Positions 56,136 through 64,000 of a DNA stretch of 64,000 bases are shown one piece after another (position 1 is the stretch's first letter; each line of letters opens with the position of its first letter). A model generated the notes under the pieces. It was not told the DNA's origin, did no database searches, and saw nothing but the letters and a program-made list of their open reading frames with translations. A program made the position numbers and the translations under genes. Origin of the DNA: Arbacia lixula (Eukaryota > Echinodermata > Echinoidea > Arbacioida > Arbaciidae); assembly GCA_963669155.1 (NCBI GenBank), contig OZ022576.1, forward strand, positions 8,865,943-8,929,942, written 5' to 3'.

Positions 56136-59100
56136 TACAATAAATAATAACACAGGGGTCCTGAGGATGCCTGTATGGATGATGAATGTGTGGCTGGTAT
56201 GGTGAGCTGGGGAAAGGGCAATGACCTCTTGTTACATCATGTACATCTGTTATTTGGTGATGCAACTACCAGGCTGTTACAGATTGTGACAAGCATTACA
56301 CTACAATAGTTATGAAACAGCTCATATTGGGAGAGTGAAGTTTGTTATTAAGCATAGCAGCTAAGCCATGTCACACTGTAATAAGCATTTTATGATTATA
56401 ACTATTTATTTATATTTATCTTTATATATTAAGTTATTAGCTTCTTTATTTAATCATCCATTTTCTTTTTGTGATTGAAGATAGTGGTTTGGTTTTATGA
56501 CTTTTATGTACCGGTAATGTAAATATTAGAATTGCATACTTTGCGGTGACGCTAACCATGTGAACACCACGATCTAACACTTTCCAACACCCACTTTATA
56601 GTTCACATCCGGCAACAATAGCAAGGCTTGTTTTGGTTTTGATGTTGAGCATAATGCAGAATTTGTCCAGTGTTAACACACCTTGATTTAGTAATTATGT
56701 AATGCTCTCATATGTGTGTATCAGGGAGAATGGCTATTAGTTGTTCTATACTCTACTGCATGAGAAAACTGGGTGCTGCGTTTACAAAACGGGGTTGGGC
56801 ACGGTGCAGATTTGTGGCAGTGGTAACAGTTTCCTCTCCCAGGGTTTCGTGTTGTGTTACTGTTGAAGGGCACCTTCTCACTGCACTAATGTAGGGTGTT
56901 GGACCCTGGATGTGACTGTGCATGTGAGAGACTGATGGTCTAGGAGAATAACTGGAGAATAGCTTAGGTTGCTAAGTTATATTGACAGTGAGAAAATCTT
57001 TTGTTCTGATGTTTTTAACAGAAAAGGGACAAAAGGAAAAGAGGAAATTGGAGAGAAGGTGTGAATTGAATAAAAACACAGTTAATAATACAACACTGTA
57101 TTTTCAAGCAGAATCAGTTCATCCAATACTTGTATTGTTCACTAATTAAGCATTTTTCATCCCCCTCCACCCCCCCCCCCCCTTCATCTGTTTTGTTCTA
57201 TCATATTTTTATGAAATAAAGAAATGTGAAAGAGATAAACTGCATGAAGGAACTGTCAACAAAAAAATTAAAACTTGTGATACTCAATAATTTGTGTAAT
57301 TTTCATATTTTCTGCTTTTTTTATACAATTCTTCTGCTGTTTCAGGGTTTCATTATTATTTCTAGTTTATTGTTATTCATCACTTCATCACAGTTGACAG
57401 AGACTGCTTAAGCACCACAAATTAGGTGTGATGTAAAAAAAAAATGTCATTAAGCACTAAAGGGCAACATTATTGTTTTTAATTTATATGGTTAATTTTT
57501 TGCCACTATGACCATTATTTGTGGTACATGTACGTAAGGAAAACAGAAACACATCTCCTTGTGGGGACTCATCGATATTGATATCAATTTCATTTAAAAA
57601 AGAGTCGAGCTGGAATCTAGAGCATCTCATTCACTTCATGAACATGTCTTTTACTAGTTAAAAATCAGGAAGTGCAGGGTGAAATGTTAAAAATCAACAA
57701 TTTAGTAAAATGAACAAAATATAACAAAACCTATTCAAATATTTATACATAATACATCACACATAATACATAAAACATAATAACATAGATAATAACCTGC
57801 ATCAAAACGTGTTTTGTTGCCCTATCAGAAATTTCACTGGCAAATGTGAGATAGCCAGCACTAAATACTTGTATAGCAGCAGAATATAGGTTGTGCATTA
57901 TTGGAAATGTATTTCAAGCCATGTCTCATGCTTCTGAGTCACTTTTTGTGACAAATTTCATGTCTGGTTCTGTTTCGTAACTTGCTGGAGTTAGCTCTGG
58001 GTGTACTTGCATAATTCTACTCGAAAGGATCAATTTGTTTTGTTTTGATTATTTGTTTTAATCATATTTATTTCCCAATTAAAAATTTACATTTCATAGT
58101 TGACATACATCTACAGTAGGTATCATAAGAACAACAAAATGACGATACAGTAATAACATAAATAGAGTTGGAACAGATGAAAAGTGAAACTCAGAATGGA
58201 AGTTGCGCTGATGACATCTGCTCTTCCCGTTTCAATCAATCTCTCCCTGTGAAATTGGCTTTGAACTAGCCCATGTGATTGGCATGAGCTCAACATGTGA
58301 CAGAGGCTCCTCCATGGGAGAGTGTTGTTGGTGTTCACTCCTTGTTAATGTTGGAACAAACTCTTCATGGCTGTGGGTATGATTAGAGGTCTATGGCTTG
58401 TGTAGTCTGTGGAAATCAGACACTTTTGTACTCTAGCGTGAAAGACACATGTATGATGTGTCATAAGTGCTGATTCTAGTTGTTATTGTTGCTTTTGTAT
58501 TCTGGAATGCAAGATCGGCTCCCCAATTTCACCAAATAGGTTGATTTACAAATATTCTTGATATTTCTCTGAGTCTGTGGATACACCAAGTATGGATTTG
58601 ATATTTAGGATGTATTAGTATAATTACATTAAAGCTTAATCTATGGCATTCACTCCAAGTCACCCATGTAGCATAAATTTAACAGATTAATTTCCCTTTG
58701 ATCAGTCTGTATACAATTATAGATGATAGGAATACTGTCTGTCGTCATGGTGAAGTTATATTTACACCAAATACCAATTTCGCCTAACATAGTTCATAAT
58801 GATACTTTATTTCATTTCATTTATTTTTCACGTATATCATAAGTACAAATATACATTTTGAAGTAACATTTTAATTGTTAACCTAAAGAAACCTGAAGGT
58901 GGAGCATAAACAAGCAAACAATGTTATCATGGTGTTGTATAGCATTTGCCATGGATTGGGGGGGGGGGGGGGGGGAGAGGGGGGGTGTAAAAACATATAA
59001 CTTATCTTTGATGTGTTTTAATGAGTCAGCAATGTGGTTTGAATATTGTGACAACATTAGTTGCACGCATCACCAAGAAATGTGGACATTATCTTTTGTG

Positions 59101-61330
59101 ATCCCCTGCCTTGCACATGATTGAATAGCGGTTGTTGGTCAGGAAATCCTCTTTCCAAGAATTCTTTAAACATGCATTGTAAAACAGTAAAAAAAAGATG
59201 CAGCAAATACCTAAATTTGTCACATTTCTCTGACAAACACATTCACATGATTAGGAAATCACGCCAGAGTATTTTGTTAGAAGGCGCTTCACGGATGCTA
59301 TTGTTGTTTCATGACCAGATTTTGTCCTGTAGAAGGCTGGTTTGGTATTCAGGGCAATGACACACGTACTTTCTTTTTTGTATTGTTGGTTTTGTTTTGT
59401 TTTTTGTTTTCTTTGGGGGGGGGGGAAGATTAGTTCTACCTTTTTTTTTACATCATTACATCATGATTGTGTTGTATTGGACGTGATACTGTGGTTCTTT
59501 ATATTTCATTTGGCCATGTTTTGTCCCTGTAAGTCATTGTGGAGGCCATGGAGGTTGTCACATGGCTGTTTTTATAATGGAAGCGAACTACATCTTGATC
59601 TGTAGTGAATGGATGACGCAAAAATTAGGGATCAGGTAGAGGGGGGGGGGGGGAATTGACAGGCTTTTCTTGTGTTTCAAGTGTCTTTGTGAGACTTTAT
59701 GGGTATTCAAATATATACAGAAACACATATATATCAATAATGATTATGATTTCCAATTTCCAAAGATTTCCATGGATTTGTTCGCGGTACAGAGGTATAA
59801 GAAAACCAATCAAGACTTCACTATTTCCTCTCTTTCAATTAAGATTTGAATTGAAATCAGTTTATTTTCATCCAAAGAAGTATCTAAAAAAACAAAGTTT
59901 GAGAGTTTTACTGAATATCATCTGTCTGTATGAAACTGCTATTTCACAATGCATTTTTTATGTGTGAAGATTGAAATTTCATTTTGTTAATGAAACCTTG
60001 TTGATAAATTGAATAAGCCATTTTTCTAATGTATTCACAACTTCCTCCCTAAGTGCATAGTAAGGAGTTCTAACGTTCACCTATATCTAGTGAATTAATT
60101 TCTATTGATGGAATGCACTCTGAATCAATTATTTGTTGCTACTCGGGCAAACTTCGGACTAGCTTTGGTGTTACCATTCATACCGTATTGTTTTGACAAT
60201 GTGTGTATTTGCATACATAACTAAACTGGTCTATTTTTTTTTTTTAAAAAGTGGAAAATTAGACAAATAGATTACTAGTTCTCATGATTTTTTCCATATT
60301 CCAAATTTCCTTAAGATACGTCTTGCCTTTATTTATTTCGTCTTATCATAGGGGTTTCATTTGTCTTTTATTTACTTCATTTTGAAATATTTTATTGTCA
60401 CTTTGTAAAAGGAAAGAAAGGAATACACGGGTCTGTGACCTGAACTTCACACATTATAGGTTTATGGATTATAGAGGTTATGAATTAGTCAGTGATATTT
60501 AGTGTTCAGGACACGAAACGTCATGTATAAGGTCATGGCCTCATGAAAGTATATTGTGATGTTTCTGATGGAAATAGTTATTGGTCGTGAAAGAAAAAAG
60601 CTATTGCTAAATTCACAGAGGGAAAGAAGGGAAATGATGAATATTGTACTGGATTTCACTGGATGGATTTCATGCGAATAGAGCAGCTTGGAATGCTTTC
60701 TACTTACAGGATTTAACTTCTTTCTTTGCCTGCCAATGTCCTTGTGTAAAACACAAAGATGTGTCAGGAATTGAAAGAGTGAAAGAGAATGAAGAAGACA
60801 AGTTGAGGAAATTAAAGAATTGGGAGCAGGAGGCAGGCAGAGAGTAAAAGCTTTTTCAACAGATGCATGGTAGCTGAAACATGCACTAGGCATCCCTTGT
60901 TAGCAGAACAAGATTAATATAATATCTATTTAGAGATTGCTCCAGATCTGTCCATGTGATCATATGGTGGTGTGCATGTGATCAATGGGTGGCGCTCTGC
61001 GTGCTAGAGGCTGAGGCCATGGGGACCCGATGAGGGACAACCCCTGATTGGCTTTTGTTTCCGAGGATGAGGCATCCTGATTACTCACCCAAACCTCATT
61101 ATTGGCACTCCAAATAACTCCTAGAGGGTCACAGTGATTAGAATGCAAAGCAACAGCAAGCACAATGGCAGACCAATCTGACTTACTCTGTAGAATGTGG
61201 GGAACAGAGAGATTTGGGATCTTGTATTTCCATGATAAAACATAAAATTATATGTTCATTTTTGTTTAATTTTTGTTGACAACTCTTCTATAGATAGAGT
61301 ACTTCCCCTTTGTGGATTTGTGTACATAGT

Positions 61331-61412
61331 ACAGTGAAACCTGTCTATAAAGGCTCTTTATGGGAGGCGAGAAATGTGATCTTTATGAGCAGGTGGTCTT
61401 TATGTAAAGGTT
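61331..61412. repeat. Dispersed repeat with AAACCTGTCTATAAAGG word
   Basis: Contains ACAGTGAAACCTGTCTATAA and then GGTGGTCTTTATGTAAAGG, matching in part the inverted pair near 56040-56135. Short, no coding content. Confidence 0.5.
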
Positions 61413-61789
61413 ATTTTAATACAGACTTACATGAGAAACGTTGAAAGGAAACAAAAATTGAAGTCCTTCAATACAGGTGATGGCTAGAGCAGTTTTCACT
61501 GTCACATGCGAAAAAGAAAATGCACAATTTATGCCAAGGTACATTATTTATTATCATTTGTAGATATATGGTATCACATTATTGATAGATTGCCATTATT
61601 GTGTAGTTTTACTCCCATGACTTGCTGTGTTAAGTTCATTCAAGCGGAAGAAGTTACAGATCGTGATGATGTAACTTCAATTCTAAACCCAGGTTCATGA
61701 AAGTGTGAACTGTGAAGGATAGCTTACCACAAATTTATGGAGTGTGGTCATGATAGAGGGAATCTTTGGATCTTATCTGTTTCTGCATA

Positions 61790-62130
61790 GACCCAAAACC
61801 ATGGTTTCTGCTTGTCAGACCAGGCCAATAGGTTAAGACTACCCAGGCTGACCAATTCTATTCTGGCTAATGAGCTTGTAGCAAGGAAGGAGTCGAGAGC
61901 TACGGTCACTTCAAAGTGACCAGTTCTGACCCAGGCCAATATGGTTTGAGAGTTGAGACTAGCCAGAAGAAGCAGGGAGATCTGGCCACATCACACTGAC
62001 CAGTTCTGACCAGGTCAATAGGGTGTGGAATTTTAGACCAGCCAGAAAGTAGCCAAGAGTTGTTTCCACCTGCACCTGAAACTGACCATCCTTGACTGAG
62101 CCAATAGGAACAAATTAAAGCTAGTCATTT
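61790..62130. repeat. Minisatellite-like repeat, about 105-bp unit, 3-4 copies
   Basis: Each unit has CACTGACCAGTTCTGACC, then AGGCCAATAGGGT, a TTGAGACTAGCCAGAA word and an AGC..GAG spacer. Units are diverged and the last is partial. Open frames over it (61748-61939, minus) are products of the repeat. Confidence 0.75.
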
Positions 62131-63159
62131 CCGTCTTGTCTCTTTGCTCTGGGGGGAAAGATGAAGAACACCTCATGAAGTGTTTTTTTCAGCTTTTGTA
62201 AACTCTGATTGAACTCTGACTATCAATCTCAGATACATTTCATCTTGAGGTATTTTGGACATTGAAATTACAGTTAGCAATAAGTGTAGTTTGTTGCCAA
62301 CCTTCCAGGATTTGTTTAATCTCGTACATGTTGAATTTCCAGTACCATACTCTTTTTACATCATGAAACACTCACCCTTACTTAAAGCAGACTAATCCTT
62401 TTTACTTAAGTTTCAACTTCAATCCCCTACGATCCATAACTGCGTTTGACCTATTTGCACAGGGGTTTGGGTTTTTTTTTTGTTTACTGAAACCAGTTTA
62501 GAGAATACCAACTGACTTTGATACCTAAGACAGTTTTAGACATATTAAGTTTCTTTCAGAATACCACCCCAGTTGAATGTTTGTAAGGGAGATCAAGAGA
62601 ACTTCATGAAGTTTGGGTGAAGAAAAGTAGAGCAGATATCTGTTTCTGGTAGGAACCAAAACTGTCGCACATTTTGGGGAGAAATCATGATTTAGCACAG
62701 TAATCGTTAAATGATTGATTGCAGTCATGATTGTATTACATTTCTGATGCATTTTGTTCCCTTAAATGTATTGAGGAGGATATCATAAGTCATTTTAGTG
62801 ATGTTAAAATTATTTCTGCACATCATGTTTACTGCCCAAAAGTATTGATGATCTGACTGAAGCCATGCACTCACAGAATATGCCCGTGTATGAATACAGC
62901 TGGAGCCTGGGGTTATGTAATATGTGTTTAGAGAGGAAGTCAAATTTGGGAGAATTTGATAGTCCAGAAGAAGGTCACGTTGTTTGTCAGGAGGTTCCCT
63001 CAAGAGTTATGTCAGAATCTCAGGAAAAGACTGATTAGTGAATTAACATTTCTTCTGGGAGAAAAATTGTCTCAAGAGAGATTTTCAATGCGTTTCTCTG
63101 CATATCCATCCCTTTTTCCATCCAGAATTTCAGATTAATGAACAGAATATGGTTTAAGA

Positions 63160-63335
63160 ATGTACATGTAGATAGATAGAGAATTAGATAGAGAGTTACA
63201 TAGTTAGAGAAAGATATAATATAGATATGTGAGTAGATAGGAAGAGAGAAAGATATGTATTTTGTTGCTCTTGATGTAGTTTGTGAGAGAGATGTTAGAT
63301 CTAAAGGTATAGAGAGTTATAGAGATAGATTGATA
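63160..63335. repeat. Imperfect (GATA)n-like microsatellite
   Basis: AGATAGATAGAGAATTAGAT and many related AGATAGA, GAGAGTTA words over about 170 bases; diverged. Confidence 0.8.
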
Positions 63336-63839
63336 CATGATGGCGTGACAGAGAGCATTGGTCAAATAGTTAAGCAATTATTTTGAATTGATCTCCATCA
63401 GACTACAGATATATTATGTTGGTGGTGTTTTATGTCTTGAAAACAAACAAAGAAAACCAAGTTTGTGGACCTTATCTCTTGAAATTAAAAGCAAACAATT
63501 ATATGAGATGACTTATACACGATTTATTTGAAGAGTTTTCAAGTCAACAGTGTGATATCTCATTTAGAAAACTTGAACATCAGCCAAGCTGGTTATGTAC
63601 ACTTCCTGTTGTAATGTTTATTTTGCAATCCTCTTTGATGTGATACCCAGTAAGGGAAGTTTGATTTCAGTCGTTTCCTTCATTGAACTGGTACAGTTTA
63701 TATATTTTTATTTTGGAAAGCTTTACAATGTCACTTTGAGCTTTTCAAATGTCATGGATAGGACTGGTGGTAAAAAATAAAAAAAAAGTATACTTGGTTA
63801 TACAACGGTTGCTGTTCTCATTTCATAATTCATCTTTAT

Positions 63840-63908
63840 TTCTTTCTTTTTTCTCTCTCTTTGTTTCTCTGCCTCTCCATCTCTCTGTCTCCCCCCCCCC
63901 CCCCCCCC
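63840..63908. repeat. C/T-rich microsatellite ending in poly-C
   Basis: TTTCTTTCTTTTTTCTCTCT-type pyrimidine tract passing through TCTCTGTCT into about 18 C residues (63891-63908). Confidence 0.9.
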
Positions 63909-64000
63909 TTCCTCACGCCAACAATTATCTGGCTAACTCTTCCTCTTTCTTTGTCTCAACCTTCTTCTGTGTCTCTTTTTTCCACTCCCTTCCCTCTTGG

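Larger units (their letters stand above)
53428..64000 (+). other. PPCS last visible intron (3' part of window), non-coding
   Basis: The C-terminal PPCS exon (expected to begin with residues like VVVANIL) was searched for by eye on the plus strand and not found, so the intron probably runs past the window. The stretch holds repeats described separately, poly-C/poly-G tracts (57170, 58958, 59641, 63891) and AT-rich DNA. Open frames here lack domains. 56.2-61.3 kb shows nothing else that I can name. Confidence 0.6.

Noticed and set aside
57400..63800. Last PPCS exon
   Set aside because: I searched by eye for a block like VVVANIL after a plausible acceptor and found none; GCCAAC words near 62293 and 63918 lie in unsuitable frames.

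Overview
The window is animal nuclear DNA: AT-rich, split genes with GT-AG introns, long non-coding stretches, many poly-C/poly-G tracts, frequent ACATGTA-type words and numerous short inverted-repeat transposons. The three genes are animal genes. Texture and repeat content fit a marine invertebrate deuterostome, most likely an echinoderm such as a sea urchin; hemichordate, amphioxus or mollusc cannot be excluded from sequence alone.

Layout. (1) 1-17,018, plus strand: the last two coding exons of a DLGAP/SAPAP (GKAP-domain) synaptic scaffold gene (962-1129 and 16755-17018), separated by a 15.6 kb intron with decayed tandem repeats and MITE-like elements. (2) 17,019-29,170: gene-free DNA between two convergent genes, probably including the DLGAP 3' UTR and a GA-rich microsatellite. 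(3) 29,171-40,629, minus strand: a complete nine-exon HIBCH gene (3-hydroxyisobutyryl-CoA hydrolase, valine catabolism, mitochondrial). The nine exons join in frame into 382 codons plus stop, close to the 386 residues of human HIBCH. (4) 40,630-41,358: a compact shared 5' region. (5) 41,359 onward, plus strand: PPCS (phosphopantothenate-cysteine ligase, CoA biosynthesis). Five exons (267 codons) are visible; the last roughly 50 residues must lie beyond the window. HIBCH and PPCS are therefore divergent, about 730 bp apart, and both concern CoA thiol chemistry.

The accessory content sits mostly in introns. PPCS introns hold a near-perfect palindromic element with TTAA flanks (43950-44313), a palindromic Tc1/mariner derivative carrying two opposed copies of the transposase C-terminus (44563-45663), and a tandem array of six decayed protein-kinase C-lobe exon copies on the minus strand (47.2-52.0 kb), one of them split by a hAT-like element with an 8-bp target duplication (47791-49719). 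HIBCH carries two partial exon duplications. One gives a competing acceptor whose use would create an immediate stop; the other gives a second donor whose use would add exactly 58 codons in frame.

No prokaryotic features, CRISPR arrays, rRNA or confident tRNA genes were seen. Exon borders come from homology to remembered family sequences plus splice consensus, without alignment software.
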